Source: Methanothrix sp. (GTDB lineage: Archaea > Halobacteriota > Methanosarcinia > Methanotrichales > Methanotrichaceae). Taken from it: 64,000 nt of DNA. The stretch's first letter is position 1. Each line of letters opens with the position of its first letter. The stretch lies in assembly GCA_029907715.1 (NCBI GenBank), contig JARYLI010000001.1, positions 124,001 to 188,000 on the forward strand, read 5' to 3'. The notes under the pieces were generated by a model. That model was not told the origin of the DNA. It saw only the letters and a program-made list of their open reading frames with translations, and did no database searches. The translations under genes and the position numbers were made by a program. Shown here piece after piece: positions 44,030 to 53,447 of this stretch.

Positions 44030-44761
44030 ATGCTGAAGGCAGTTATTGATGCAGAAACCCTGCGGGATGCGATCGAGGCAGTATCTTCCTTGGTCGATGA
44101 GGTCAAGTTTACGATATCTGAGAAGGGTATCGAGCTCAAAGCGGTCGATCCGGCGAACGTCGCAATGGTCTCACTCAGGATCGATGCATCCGCGTTCGAG
44201 TTCTATCAGGCGACCCCTGGAGAGATCGGGGTCGATCTGGTGCGTCTGAGTGATTTGCTGAGCATGGCCGATCGAGGTGAGCGCGTGCGGCTCGAGCTGC
44301 TCGAGGATGAGCGAAAGCTGAAGATAGGTGTCGGCTCTCTCTCATACACGCTGAGCCTGATAGATCCGAGCGCGATACGCAAGGAGCCCAGGATTCCGGA
44401 GCTCGATCTGCCGGCGCATGTGACAATCCCGGGGTCGGAGTTCAGACGAGCGATCAAAGCCGCGGAAAAGGTAAGCGATCATGTGGTGCTGGGCGTGAAG
44501 GATGATGTGTTCTACATGGAGGCGAAGGGCGATATAGACGCCCTCAGGCTCACGATGCCCAGCTCCGAGCTTCTTGACATGAAGCCAGGCGAGGCGAGAT
44601 CACTGTTCTCCCTGGATTACCTCTCTGACATGAGCAAATCCATAGGAAAGGCCCCGGAGGTGAAGCTCGAGATAGGTATCGATTATCCGCTGCGGATCAG
44701 CTTCAGGCTGAATGAGGTCCACGTCAGCTACCTCCTGGCGCCCAGAATAGAGCAGGAATGA
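44030..44761 (+). CDS. pcn: DNA polymerase sliding clamp (PCNA)
   Basis: 243 residues, the standard size for archaeal PCNA. N terminus MLKAVIDAETLRDAIEAVSS, the conserved D-x-A-x-V segment KAVDPANVAMVSLRID, the loop KIGVGSLSYTLSLIDPS and the C-terminal PLRISFRLNEVHVSYLLAPR are typical. It encircles DNA as a trimer and tethers replication enzymes through PIP boxes. AGGCGCT precedes the ATG. The primase large-subunit gene begins inside the stop codon (ATGA). Confidence 0.97.
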   Translation: MLKAVIDAETLRDAIEAVSSLVDEVKFTISEKGIELKAVDPANVAMVSLRIDASAFEFYQATPGEIGVDLVRLSDLLSMADRGERVRLELLEDERKLKIGVGSLSYTLSLIDPSAIRKEPRIPELDLPAHVTIPGSEFRRAIKAAEKVSDHVVLGVKDDVFYMEAKGDIDALRLTMPSSELLDMKPGEARSLFSLDYLSDMSKSIGKAPEVKLEIGIDYPLRISFRLNEVHVSYLLAPRIEQE

Positions 44762-45765
44762 GGAATTTCTGGTATCCGTTCACGCATGCAGCAGCAGAGG
44801 ATATCAGGCGGATAGATGCCCCCCTTGAGGATGTGCTCAGGAGCAGGGCGTTCCAGCCTGTCAGGCGCAGGGCAGTTGAGCGTGTCCGCGGGGCGCTCCA
44901 TGGAGAGATACCGGATGCGGACATGTCTGACAGCGTGAGGCAGAACGTCGAGCTCCTGTCGTATCCTCTCGCCAGGCTGATCGTCTCGTGCATTGACGAT
45001 GACTATCTTCTGAGACGCTATGTCCTGGCGGAGGCGAAGCTCGCCCACAGGAGGCTGAGGATCTCGGATACAGAAGAGGTGCTGGAGCTTGCCAGAGATC
45101 TGGGTATGCGACCCCTATCAGAGGGGGAGAGATTCAGAATACACTTTGTCGATTTTGTGGTGTCAGCGGCAAGGTTCAGAAGCCAGAAGTGGAAGCTCAT
45201 CAACAGAAACCTGGATCGTGGCTATCTCACAGTCACCCGCGAAGAGATGCTCCGCCTGATGGAGGAGAGGATCAAGGACAGGATACAGGAGGGGCTCCCG
45301 CTCGATGCCGGAAGCATATGCGAGGGCCTGTCGGATCAGCTGAAATCCATAAGAGATGAGCTCGAATCATCGAAGCGGAACGCCATGGTGGATCTCGGAG
45401 AGTTCAATAGAGATGCTCTGCCGCCGTGCATGAGAGAGCTGCTGGAGCAGCTCGCTGCCGGCAGAAACCTGGCACACACAGCAAGATTCGCGCTCACCAG
45501 CTTCCTTCTGAACATAAATCTGGGTGTCGAGGAGATAATTGGCATTTTCAACAACAGCCCCGATTTCGATGAGGAGATGACAAGATACCAGATCGAGCAC
45601 ATCGCCGGATCTACAGGGACGAGATACACGCCGCCATCGTGCTCCACAATGCTCACATACGGCAACTGCCCTGGTGGCGATGAGCTCTGCAGGCGCATAA
45701 GGCATCCGATAAGCTACTACAGGCGTCGCGTGAAGAGGACGCTGAAATCCGGTACTCCTTCCTGA
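44758..45765 (+). CDS. priL: DNA primase large subunit PriL
   Basis: 335 residues. The C-terminal part has the Fe-S-type PriL pattern: a Cys in ALPPCMRELLEQ, another in TPPSCSTMLTYGNC, then CPGGDELCRRIRHPISYY, giving four Cys for the 4Fe-4S cluster. The helical N-terminal domain precedes it. PriL works with the catalytic small subunit PriS (not in this window) to synthesise RNA/DNA primers. The overlap with pcn places two replication genes on one transcript. Confidence 0.95.
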   Translation: MRNFWYPFTHAAAEDIRRIDAPLEDVLRSRAFQPVRRRAVERVRGALHGEIPDADMSDSVRQNVELLSYPLARLIVSCIDDDYLLRRYVLAEAKLAHRRLRISDTEEVLELARDLGMRPLSEGERFRIHFVDFVVSAARFRSQKWKLINRNLDRGYLTVTREEMLRLMEERIKDRIQEGLPLDAGSICEGLSDQLKSIRDELESSKRNAMVDLGEFNRDALPPCMRELLEQLAAGRNLAHTARFALTSFLLNINLGVEEIIGIFNNSPDFDEEMTRYQIEHIAGSTGTRYTPPSCSTMLTYGNCPGGDELCRRIRHPISYYRRRVKRTLKSGTPS

Positions 45766-45897
45766 TGGAGTTCCTGCGACCCAGCAGGTTCTATGAGGAA
45801 GGTGCGATCCGGACGGTATGTTGCGCGTGTGCGTCTCTCGCTTGCTGCGAATTTTTGGTGCGGGAATTCATCTCAGATAGCGTAGAATGCGGCTTTT

Positions 45898-46222
45898 GAA
45901 ACATGCTCAATGCGTTGACATGCGTCATCGGTTAAGATCGACATGTGTAGAATTGGACTTAATAGTCTTATCCTCAGTACTGCTATCAGGACTCAAGTCC
46001 ACAGGCGGTCGATTTGAACCAAACTCTCCACTATGGGGGAGATCTCAATTTGTCAAATTTCGTGGTCAATATATTTACATAAAATCCTTAACCGATGACC
46101 ACTGGAACATGCTCAATACGTTGAGGTAAATTGCCCTATGGGAGGATTTCTGGATGAACGGCTGCGCCAGAGCGGCTTCACTTGATCAGTAACTCAAGTA
46201 CGCTCACGATATTGAGCAAATA
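45898..46222 (-). repeat. Element B followed by element A, reversed, with an A fragment on the left
   Basis: 45919-46103 is element B in reverse orientation (CATGCGTCATCGGTTAAG ... CTTAACCGATGACC). 46105-46222 is element A in reverse (GAACATGCTCAATACGTTGAGG ... CGATATTGAGCAAAT). The end of A also occurs immediately left of B (ACATGCTCAATGCGTTGA, 45901-45918), so B looks as if inserted into or next to an A terminus. The gap 45766-46242 between priL and aroA holds nothing else. Confidence 0.8.
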
Positions 46223-46242
46223 CGGCTTTGTATCACTCCATG

Positions 46243-47526
46243 TTAACCTGCTCCGGCCAGAGGATCGTTGATATGCAAATTCGCTCCAAGCCTTCTCATA
46301 TCCTCAAAGAACGCCGGATAGGATACATCGACTGATTCCGATGTATCGATCCTTGTATCGCCTGCCACGATCCCTGCCAGGGTCAGAGCCATCACGATCC
46401 TGTGGTCGTGGTACCCGTGGAGATCCGCTCCATGCAGCTCTCCTCCCACAATCTCCAGACCGTCAGGTCTCTCCTTTATCTTTGCGCCCATCTTCGTCAG
46501 CTCGACCGCCATCGCATGGATCCTGTCGGTCTCCTTGTGGCGGACATGCTCCGCGTTTTTTATAACTGTATGCCCCTCGGCCACCGCCCCCAGCACCGCA
46601 AGCGTTGGCACGAGATCCGGGGTCAGGCTCGCATCTATCTCTGTGCCCTTCAGATCTGCCCGCGACACCCTGACCTCTCCCCTCGCGGTATCCCATGAAA
46701 CGTCTGCACCCATATCTTTGAGAATCGCAACTATCGCAGAATCGCCCTGCCTCGAGGGGAACAGGCCCTGCACGGTCACAGTGCCTGCGAGAGCTGCCGC
46801 TGCCAGAGGATACGAGGCGGATGAGAAATCACCCGGAACCGTGTACTCCTGAAGCCTGTACCTCTGACCCCCATGCATGAAGAAGTGATTCCCATCAGCG
46901 TGTATCTGGGCCCCGGCATCTCTCAGGATATCCAGAGTGATCTCGGCATACGGCCTGGACTTCAGCTCGCCCTTTATCGAGATCGTCGTATCGCCACTTG
47001 AGAGAGGGCATGCTATCAGGAGGGCTGAGAGGAACTGAGAGCTCACGCTGCCATCCAGAGATGTTGATCCGCCCCTGATCCTCCCTCTTATTACAAGCGG
47101 AGCGCGATCGTTCCCTCTTATGGAGAACGCCTCAGCGCCGAGGTCGTTGAGCGCTTTGAGAAGCGGGCCGTTCGGCCTGCTGCGTATCGAGCTGTCGCCT
47201 GTGAGGACTGCGCCGTCTGTGAGCGCTGCAACCGCCGACATGAACCTGAGCGTCGTCCCGGAGTTCAGAACATCTATGACATTCTCAGGTGTCCTGGGCG
47301 TGCCGGAGACCCCTTGAATCTCAAGAGATTCTCCTCTGAAAGTCACACTGGCCCCAAAGGCCTCGCATGCCGTTATCGTGGCCCGGGTGTCTGCAGATAT
47401 CAGCGGTCTGTGCACGCATCCCGAATCAGAGAGCGCTGTGATCAGCACAGCTCTGTGAGTGTAGCTCTTCGACGGAGGCGCGCATACAGTTCCAGAGATG
47501 GAGGAGCGTGAGACAGATACAATCAT
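46243..47526 (-). CDS. aroA: 3-phosphoshikimate 1-carboxyvinyltransferase (EPSP synthase)
   Basis: 427 residues. APPSKSYTHRA near the N terminus is the shikimate-3-phosphate binding Lys-Ser motif; VLNSGTTLRFMSA and SLDGSVSSQFLSALL follow; LTPDLVPTLAVL holds the catalytic Asp and HVRHKETDRI the conserved Glu/Arg site. It catalyses the sixth step of aromatic amino acid synthesis (shikimate-3-phosphate plus PEP to EPSP). On the minus strand a TATA-like ATATATC lies about 25 bases before the ATG at 47526, so a leaderless transcript is likely; the GTG at 47541 is less favoured. It is alone on its strand. Confidence 0.96.
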   Translation of the reverse strand: MIVSVSRSSISGTVCAPPSKSYTHRAVLITALSDSGCVHRPLISADTRATITACEAFGASVTFRGESLEIQGVSGTPRTPENVIDVLNSGTTLRFMSAVAALTDGAVLTGDSSIRSRPNGPLLKALNDLGAEAFSIRGNDRAPLVIRGRIRGGSTSLDGSVSSQFLSALLIACPLSSGDTTISIKGELKSRPYAEITLDILRDAGAQIHADGNHFFMHGGQRYRLQEYTVPGDFSSASYPLAAAALAGTVTVQGLFPSRQGDSAIVAILKDMGADVSWDTARGEVRVSRADLKGTEIDASLTPDLVPTLAVLGAVAEGHTVIKNAEHVRHKETDRIHAMAVELTKMGAKIKERPDGLEIVGGELHGADLHGYHDHRIVMALTLAGIVAGDTRIDTSESVDVSYPAFFEDMRRLGANLHINDPLAGAG

Positions 47527-47545
47527 GTGAGGTAGAATCACGGTA

Positions 47546-47555
47546 TGATATATTA
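47546..47555 (-). promoter_or_regulatory. TATA box for aroA
   Basis: Reading the minus strand, TTAATATATC lies 20-29 bases before the ATG, the distance expected for leaderless initiation. Confidence 0.55.
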
Positions 47556-47714
47556 AGAATGCGTGAGCCTCTGCAGGCGCAGTAAAAGATCGCGCTCAGA
47601 TCGCGCTCTTGCGGATTTACCTGGGAGCGGTGGTGGCGGGTTGCTGAACGCACACATTTTTGTCATATCGTGCTGTGTTGAATGTTGTTTGAGAATCCAA
47701 TAGCATATGGCCAA

Positions 47715-47838
47715 TGCTCTTATCCATATGATAACTTACCCATGGAGGTACTGGTTCTGCTATGCATCCCTGGTGAATGAATGATTGCGTTCAGCAACCA
47801 CATTGTACGACCCACATGTTGCCAAGCACATAAGAGCG
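47715..47838 (+). repeat. Element C copy 5
   Basis: 124 bp from TGCTCTTATCC to CATAAGAGCG, with the usual internal order. No clean target duplication. The 17-mer at 47871-47887 just downstream is shared with 29046-29062. Nothing else is visible in the 47527-47963 gap. Confidence 0.86.
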
Positions 47839-47963
47839 AATGAGAATTCCTAAAAACCAACTTTTTTGATATAAAATCATCTATAAAATTACTCAGCGAC
47901 ATGGGCAGATCGTAAAAGGGGGTTAATAGGAATACTCACGTATAAGAGCGAAACCAGCATACC

Positions 47964-49502
47964 TCAAAGGGATCTCACCCATACCAGAGCGGAGATCAAA
48001 AGAAGAAGCGCCAGCGCGAATCTGGATGAATATGATTCAACCTCTCCACTCCGGACGGACTCGCTGACCTCAACCTCGGTGCGCTCTGTGCTGTTTTCCC
48101 TGCCCATATTCGGCATCTCCGTGGATCTCTTCTCCAGCTTGAGAGAAGGAACATCACAGCGGAACATGTTGTTCTCAGAATCAAAGTAAATCAGGTCAAA
48201 CGGTGGAAGCATGCAGGAGTCGTTCCGGCAGCGGATCGACCAGGAGAAGGTTCTTGATGAGCCAGCAGCAAGAGCAAAGCTGAGGTCGTTCTTCCCGTTC
48301 AAAATCTCGATGCCCTCCGGGAACATTCTGTAGGCGCGGATGCCTGCATAACGGTTGCCGCTATTTTTAACATCCATGCGTATCTGGAACACATCCGGAG
48401 CTGATGAATCTCCCACATAACGTCTCGCCTCGACCTGCGGCCCGAACACATCGACAACAGGGCTCTCAGAGATCACGGTGTAAGTGCTGCCTGCCATCGA
48501 GTAACTGCAGCTCGCAGGTGGTAGAACCATACCCTCGCCAGGGCGCCTGGCCTTCACAGCGTAGCTTATGATCTCAGTCTCTCCTGGGGCGAGCTCGAAC
48601 CTCTGCTCAGGCGCCTTCTCGGATTGAAATGCGTCTCCTGCGCCATCAATGAAACTCAGATTCAGCTTAACATTTCCTGTGTTCCTGACCGTATCGATCA
48701 CGTAGTACGTCCTGCCAAAGGTCTGTGTATCCTGCACATGCTTGTGCAGCTCCAAAGGTCCGGCCACAGTTACGGGCATGAAAGATTCAGATCTGTAAAT
48801 GTTGCCGTCTGCATCCAGATATTCTGCTGTCGCCACCACCTCAATACTCACAGTCTCAGGAAGGCTGGGGGCCAGGAAGCTGATCCTCTCCCTCCACACC
48901 TCTCCCGACTTCAGAAGAGATTTGCGCATGCCTCTTCTGAGATCTCCCTGTGGTATGGTCAGTGTATCTGATGGGGGCTCGTTGAGATCGAGGTCCAGGC
49001 GGATGTTCTCCGCGTCCCCATCCCCTCTGTTCTCCACGAACACATCCACTCCGATCCGATCTCCAGCATGATAGATGTCCCTGTCAGAGGCCATGCTGAT
49101 TACAATCTCAGGTCGTGGTCCCATCCTGACTCCCAGAACCACCCGGGATTCGTTTAAGAGGTATCCTTCCCTGTAGACCTCCTTCAACTCGATTCCCAGC
49201 CTCTCCCTCCTGCGCTCGTCCCTGAGGACAAAAAGCTCGCCCTCCTTAATTACAGCTGAGGATATGGTGCCATTGCCGTGAATGCTGAGAAGAACAGCGG
49301 GATTTCCGGGCACGACAGAGACGTCGGAGAGCTCTATCGAATAACCATCCACCTCGACCATCTCGCCCGGATGAAGCTCTGCCTGGATGCTCTCGCCCCA
49401 GCCCGATGATGCAGACACCAGTAGATGAGCGGAGATCAGGAGCAAAACGACGGATCTAGCTCCTGGACAGGAGATAAACCGCAATGGCGATGATGAAGGC
49501 AT
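47964..49502 (-). CDS. Exported cell-surface protein with C-terminal membrane anchor
   Basis: About 512 residues. A hydrophobic segment (SVVLLLISAHLLVSASSG) marks a signal peptide. The mature part has repeats of beta-sandwich character (Ig-like/CARDB-like), such as YHAGDRIGVDVFVENRGDGD and DTVRNTGNVKLNLSFIDGAG. A second hydrophobic segment near the end (FALALLLLISALVWV) would anchor it. Ligand unknown. The coding start is uncertain: ATGs at 49520 and 49502 and a TTG near 49445 are in frame, and the first two overlap the end of the neighbouring gene (49456). Confidence 0.75.
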   Translation of the reverse strand: MPSSSPLRFISCPGARSVVLLLISAHLLVSASSGWGESIQAELHPGEMVEVDGYSIELSDVSVVPGNPAVLLSIHGNGTISSAVIKEGELFVLRDERRRERLGIELKEVYREGYLLNESRVVLGVRMGPRPEIVISMASDRDIYHAGDRIGVDVFVENRGDGDAENIRLDLDLNEPPSDTLTIPQGDLRRGMRKSLLKSGEVWRERISFLAPSLPETVSIEVVATAEYLDADGNIYRSESFMPVTVAGPLELHKHVQDTQTFGRTYYVIDTVRNTGNVKLNLSFIDGAGDAFQSEKAPEQRFELAPGETEIISYAVKARRPGEGMVLPPASCSYSMAGSTYTVISESPVVDVFGPQVEARRYVGDSSAPDVFQIRMDVKNSGNRYAGIRAYRMFPEGIEILNGKNDLSFALAAGSSRTFSWSIRCRNDSCMLPPFDLIYFDSENNMFRCDVPSLKLEKRSTEMPNMGRENSTERTEVEVSESVRSGEVESYSSRFALALLLLISALVWVRSL

Positions 49503-50388
49503 AGATGTACATCTGATCACTCAAAACGTGATTCTGCCCCGCTGCTTCCCTCGCAACGGCCTGCTTTGTCGTTCTGAGGGCGCTCACCTCATCGGTCTTT
49601 GGAGCAGTATTAACAGAGCTGTTCTCAGATCTGTTGGTGTGCACACTGCCAGAAGGTTCTCTTTTCATGGAGCTCTGAGAGGGCTGAGAGGAATCCAGAG
49701 GGGTTTCAGTGTTCTGAGCTCTGCTGCGACCAGTCTCCTTTTTGATCACAACCCCCTTCGGAGCATATACCACCACCGCATCGTCCCGGATCAGATCAAC
49801 TCTCCTGCTCCTACGGTACTCGATCTCTGTGTCTGGGTCCTTCCAGCGCACTGATATGTTGTGCCCGCCGCTCTCGAGCTTGATCTTGCCGACCTCGGTC
49901 ATGGAGTTCTTTCTGGCAGCTGCACACCTCTCGAACTTATCGTCGATATAGAGGCACACATCGAGATCCCTGTCGTTCTCATTCTTGACCAGAACTGTCA
50001 GGTAGAACTTCTCCGGTGCATCGTTCTTCTCTGTGTAAAGTGTCACTGGCGTCTCATATTTTACATCGGTCGTCACAGATGATTCATAGCTCTTCCGCGT
50101 ATCCTCATCCCACCAGCTTATCGTGAACCTGTGCTCGCCTTTTTCCAGATCATAAATGCCGAATTCGGCCTCGCTCTCTGATGAGACGTCCTTTGAATCG
50201 ACGAGTCTGTCGTCTATGAACAGCGATATACGAAGCCGATCATCATCTCTGTTGAACACATAGACATGCACCGCGCTCGTATCTTCTACACCAGAACCGC
50301 TGCAGCTCCCGCGGTCAGAAGCAAGAGCTGCGACGCTCACAAGAGCGATGCAGACGAGCAGGGTATGCAAGGGCATTTTCTTAATCAT
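49456..50388 (-). CDS. Exported protein with two beta-domain repeats and C-terminal anchor
   Basis: 310 residues. Signal peptide (MPLHTLLVCIALVSVAALAS) leads to two similar domains, recognisable by VYVFNRDDDRLRISLFIDDR and TVLVKNENDRDLDVCLYIDD, each followed by a GxHxxxxxWxDxDT segment (GEHRFTISWWDEDT, GGHNISVRWKDPDT). A Ser/Thr/Asn-rich stalk (PLDSSQPSQSSMKREPSGS) and a final hydrophobic helix (IYAFIIAIAVYLLSRS) follow. So it is a surface stalk protein anchored in the membrane. Same strand and overlapping with the next gene; the two are probably one operon. No known family is recognised. Confidence 0.75.
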   Translation of the reverse strand: MIKKMPLHTLLVCIALVSVAALASDRGSCSGSGVEDTSAVHVYVFNRDDDRLRISLFIDDRLVDSKDVSSESEAEFGIYDLEKGEHRFTISWWDEDTRKSYESSVTTDVKYETPVTLYTEKNDAPEKFYLTVLVKNENDRDLDVCLYIDDKFERCAAARKNSMTEVGKIKLESGGHNISVRWKDPDTEIEYRRSRRVDLIRDDAVVVYAPKGVVIKKETGRSRAQNTETPLDSSQPSQSSMKREPSGSVHTNRSENSSVNTAPKTDEVSALRTTKQAVAREAAGQNHVLSDQMYIYAFIIAIAVYLLSRS

Positions 50389-50516
50389 TTGTAATATGTT
50401 ATGTCATATTGCATGAATAAAAATTTATTTGTCATATTTAGTGACATTATTAATATTAATAATAGATTTTAATTCATATGACAAAAAGATTATATACAGC
50501 AGCCGCATCAAATACA

Positions 50517-50927
50517 ATGCGTGGGATCTTGAACGACTGGATTCTCGGCCTGCTGGTCGCTGAGGGTATACCCCTTCTTGCGCTTGTTTACTACCTGGAG
50601 CACAGGAGGAGGATGTATCTGCTCGAAAAGGGGTGTGTGCCCGTGGAAACCCCGGAGAGACGGGCAGAGCGCAGGTTGTGCAACGGTCTTTTTCTCATGC
50701 TCTCCGGAGCCTTTGTGCTCTCAATGCCTGCCCTTGCAGGCATATTCGGAATTGAAATGCGGCCAGCTCTTGAGCAGGTCCTAGCCGGGTTTCTGATCAC
50801 CTCTGCTGGACTCTCGCTGATCCTGGGCACAATTCTGCTCCAGAGGGCACGGATGCCTCTAAGGCGCCCCGAGAATTACGAGTCACATTCCATTCAGGAT
50901 ATGGGCAAGGGGGTATTGTGGAAGTGA
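50517..50927 (+). CDS. Small membrane protein (DUF6249-like)
   Basis: 136 residues. Two or three hydrophobic helices: near ILGLLVAEGIPLLALVYYLE, FLMLSGAFVLSMPALAGIFG and ITSAGLSLILGTILLQ, with a short cytosolic EHRRRMYLLEKG segment between the first two, the pattern of small integral membrane proteins often labelled DUF6249. Function unknown. The perfect TATA-like TTATATA at 50489-50495 makes the ATG at 50517 more likely than the one at 50478. It diverges from the surface-protein pair. Confidence 0.7.
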   Translation: MRGILNDWILGLLVAEGIPLLALVYYLEHRRRMYLLEKGCVPVETPERRAERRLCNGLFLMLSGAFVLSMPALAGIFGIEMRPALEQVLAGFLITSAGLSLILGTILLQRARMPLRRPENYESHSIQDMGKGVLWK

Positions 50928-50948
50928 TACCAGGACCTGATCATCAGT

Positions 50949-51716
50949 TCAAGCATCGATCGTGGGAATCATGCGGCTCAGAGGTACTGTGGCTCTAGAA
51001 TTCCATTTTTCGACCCGCCCCTTGAACACAACCATACCATCATGAAGCTCACAGACATGATCTGACATGAACCTTATCACAGCAGGGTGATGCGAGATGT
51101 AGAGGTAGCCCATGCCCCTTCTCCGCTGCACATCCCTGAGGAGATTCAGGATCTGCGCCTGGACCGAGACGTCCAGCGAGGATGTGGGCTCATCCAGTAT
51201 CACTATCTTCGGGTTCAGCAGAAGAGCTCTGGCGAGCACGATCCTCTGGTTCTGTCCCCCGGAGAGCTGCCTGGGAAAGCGGCACAGAACCTCCTCAGAC
51301 ATCCCCACACCCTCCAGCGCATCTCTTATGATCTCCATATGCTCATCTCCCGGTATTCCAAGCAGATCCAGCACCTCCCGGAAGGACCTCTCTATTGTCT
51401 TCATCGGATTGAGCGATGATTCCGGATCCTGGAACACCATCTGCACAGCTCTTCTGAACCTTATGAAATCATGCCCTCTCATATCGCGCAGGTCACTGCC
51501 GTTGAAGATCACCGCTCCTGATGATGGGCGCTCAAGCCCTGCGAGTATCCTCGCCAGAGTCGTCTTTCCCGATCCAGAGGGACCGAAGAGCCCCATAGTC
51601 TGTCCTTCCTCGACCTCAAGTGTGACATTTCGGAGCACATGCCGCTCTCTGCGGAGGAGCAGCCCTTCATGGTACACCCTGCTCACATTCTGTGCCCTCA
51701 GGTACACCTCCAGCAC
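50949..51716 (-). CDS. ABC transporter ATP-binding protein, OppF/DppF/NikE type
   Basis: 255 residues. Walker A GPSGSGKTT, signature LSGGQNQR, Walker B IVILDEPTSSLD and the H-loop YISHH are intact. It belongs to the oligopeptide/nickel importer ATPases. It lies at the distal end of a six-gene operon and partners with the other ATPase (51698-52627), whose end overlaps its start. Powers import of peptides or metals across the membrane. The cargo cannot be told from the ATPase. Confidence 0.9.
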   Translation of the reverse strand: MLEVYLRAQNVSRVYHEGLLLRRERHVLRNVTLEVEEGQTMGLFGPSGSGKTTLARILAGLERPSSGAVIFNGSDLRDMRGHDFIRFRRAVQMVFQDPESSLNPMKTIERSFREVLDLLGIPGDEHMEIIRDALEGVGMSEEVLCRFPRQLSGGQNQRIVLARALLLNPKIVILDEPTSSLDVSVQAQILNLLRDVQRRRGMGYLYISHHPAVIRFMSDHVCELHDGMVVFKGRVEKWNSRATVPLSRMIPTIDA

Positions 51717-52627
51717 CTCACAGATCTTCCACGTGATTTGTTGAGGGATGGCCTTTCACGCGAGCATGCGCTTGTCCTCAGCGGGCACCTTGGATGGAAC
51801 CTGCATCCCTCAGGGGGATCGATCATCGATGGGGTGTTTCCAGGTATGGGCCTGAACCCGCGATCAGGCATGCTCTCACGGAGTGCTTTTGTGTACGGAT
51901 GCGCCGGATCGCAGAGCACATCCTCTGTTCTTCCCATCTCCACGATCTCACCGCAGTACATCACAGCGATTCTGTCTGAGCTCGAAAGGGCGACATCGAG
52001 ATCGTGGGTTATCATGATGAGGGACGCACCGCTCTCATCTCTCACGGATCCGATCAGCCCCAGCGCAGCATCCACCATTCCCTGATCCAGGCCCTTGGTC
52101 GGCTCATCCGCTATCAGTACCCTGGGCCTGAGAATCGAAGAGCATGCGATCATAGCCCGCTGGTTCATTCCGCCGGAGAGCTGAAATGGATACAAACGCC
52201 CGGCTCCGTTCAGTCCGAGGGCGCGGAGGAGCCCATCAGCCTCATGAAGGGCCCTCTGTTTCGGGAGATCGAGATGGATCAGCAGCGGTTCAGAGACCTG
52301 ATCCAGTATTCTGTGGACGGGGTTGAGGGCTGCAGATGGGTTCTGGAATATGATCGCGATATCCCTGCCCCGTATGCGCGACATCTCCCGCTCGCTCAGC
52401 CTCATCAGATCCGTCCCCCTGTAGATCACCCTGCCCGTGACCCTCGCATTCTCCGGGAGAAGTCTCAGGACAGCGTTTGCAATCACAGATTTCCCGCATC
52501 CGGTCTCGCCCACGAGCGCCAGCGTTTCATGCTCATCGAGCGCCAGGGAGACATCGGATGCTGCCTTCACAGAGCCAGCAGGGGTGTCGAAGGTGACTGA
52601 AAGCTGGTGCAACTCAAGAAGCGACAT
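51698..52627 (-). CDS. ABC transporter ATP-binding protein, OppD/DppD/NikD type
   Basis: 309 residues. Walker A GETGCGKSV, signature LSGGMNQR (Met-Asn instead of the more usual Gln/Arg), Walker B VLIADEPTKGLDQ and a C-terminal Cys-containing extension (CRFHPRCPLRTSACS) typical of oligopeptide/nickel importers, which may bind an iron-sulfur cluster or regulate ATPase activity. Overlaps both neighbours by 14-19 bases. Acts as one half of the heterodimeric ATPase pair. Confidence 0.9.
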   Translation of the reverse strand: MSLLELHQLSVTFDTPAGSVKAASDVSLALDEHETLALVGETGCGKSVIANAVLRLLPENARVTGRVIYRGTDLMRLSEREMSRIRGRDIAIIFQNPSAALNPVHRILDQVSEPLLIHLDLPKQRALHEADGLLRALGLNGAGRLYPFQLSGGMNQRAMIACSSILRPRVLIADEPTKGLDQGMVDAALGLIGSVRDESGASLIMITHDLDVALSSSDRIAVMYCGEIVEMGRTEDVLCDPAHPYTKALRESMPDRGFRPIPGNTPSMIDPPEGCRFHPRCPLRTSACSRERPSLNKSRGRSVRCWRCT

Positions 52628-53447
52628 TCTCGGTCACCCTGTCCTCCTCCAGGAGCATGCTCATGCTCACGAGCGAAAGAACTGAAAGCGTTATGCATAT
52701 CCCTGGCGGCATGTACCACCACCAGCAACCATTTAAGAATCCACCTCTTGAGAATGCGAAGTTTATTATCATCCCCCAGCTCTTCGCGTTCGGATCCCCC
52801 AGCCCCAGAAATGACAGCGAGGCCTCGGCGATCATCGCTGAGGCAACGGTCAGCATGAATTTGGGCATGATCACGTGAATCGTATTTGGCAGAATATCTG
52901 TGAGGATTATATGTCTGTCAGAGAACCCGATGACCTTCGCAGCCTCCACAAACGCCATCTCCCTGACCTGGAGAACCCTGGACCGCACGATCCTGGCGAG
53001 CGAGGTCCACCAGAGGAGGCCCATTAACAGTGTGATCATGATGGCGCTTGGTTTCAGGAATGCGGCGACAACAATCACCAGAGGTATTTGTGGTATCATG
53101 AGGAATATGTCAGTGATTCCCATCAGCACCTCGTCCATCCATCCCCTGAAATAGCCTGCAGATGCTCCAGCAATGGTTCCTATCAGGGTGGCGATGATAG
53201 CAGATCCGAGACCGACGCCGAGTGAAACCCTCGATCCGAATATGAGCTCAGAGAGGATATCATTGCCCATGTCGTTGGTCCCCAGAGGATGATCCCGGCT
53301 CGGGCTCAGGTACGGCTCATACCGCTTCCAGGGATCGTGTGGAGCTAGGTACGGGGCGAGGACCGCCATGAGCAGAAATGCGAGAAGTACCAGAGCCCCC
53401 GGATTTGATAGCAGAGATCTTTTTGATGCTGAGAAGCCACAGCTCAT
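52614..53447 (-). CDS. ABC transporter permease, OppC/DppC/NikC type
   Basis: 277 residues. Membrane segments alternate with a cytosolic coupling helix: FLLMAVLAPYLAPHDPW near the N terminus, the EAA-type loop EAAKVIGFSDRHIILTDILP before the last helices. It partners with the upstream permease to form the channel. Overlaps its upstream neighbour by four bases and its downstream ATPase by 14. Confidence 0.9.
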   Translation of the reverse strand: MSCGFSASKRSLLSNPGALVLLAFLLMAVLAPYLAPHDPWKRYEPYLSPSRDHPLGTNDMGNDILSELIFGSRVSLGVGLGSAIIATLIGTIAGASAGYFRGWMDEVLMGITDIFLMIPQIPLVIVVAAFLKPSAIMITLLMGLLWWTSLARIVRSRVLQVREMAFVEAAKVIGFSDRHIILTDILPNTIHVIMPKFMLTVASAMIAEASLSFLGLGDPNAKSWGMIINFAFSRGGFLNGCWWWYMPPGICITLSVLSLVSMSMLLEEDRVTENVAS

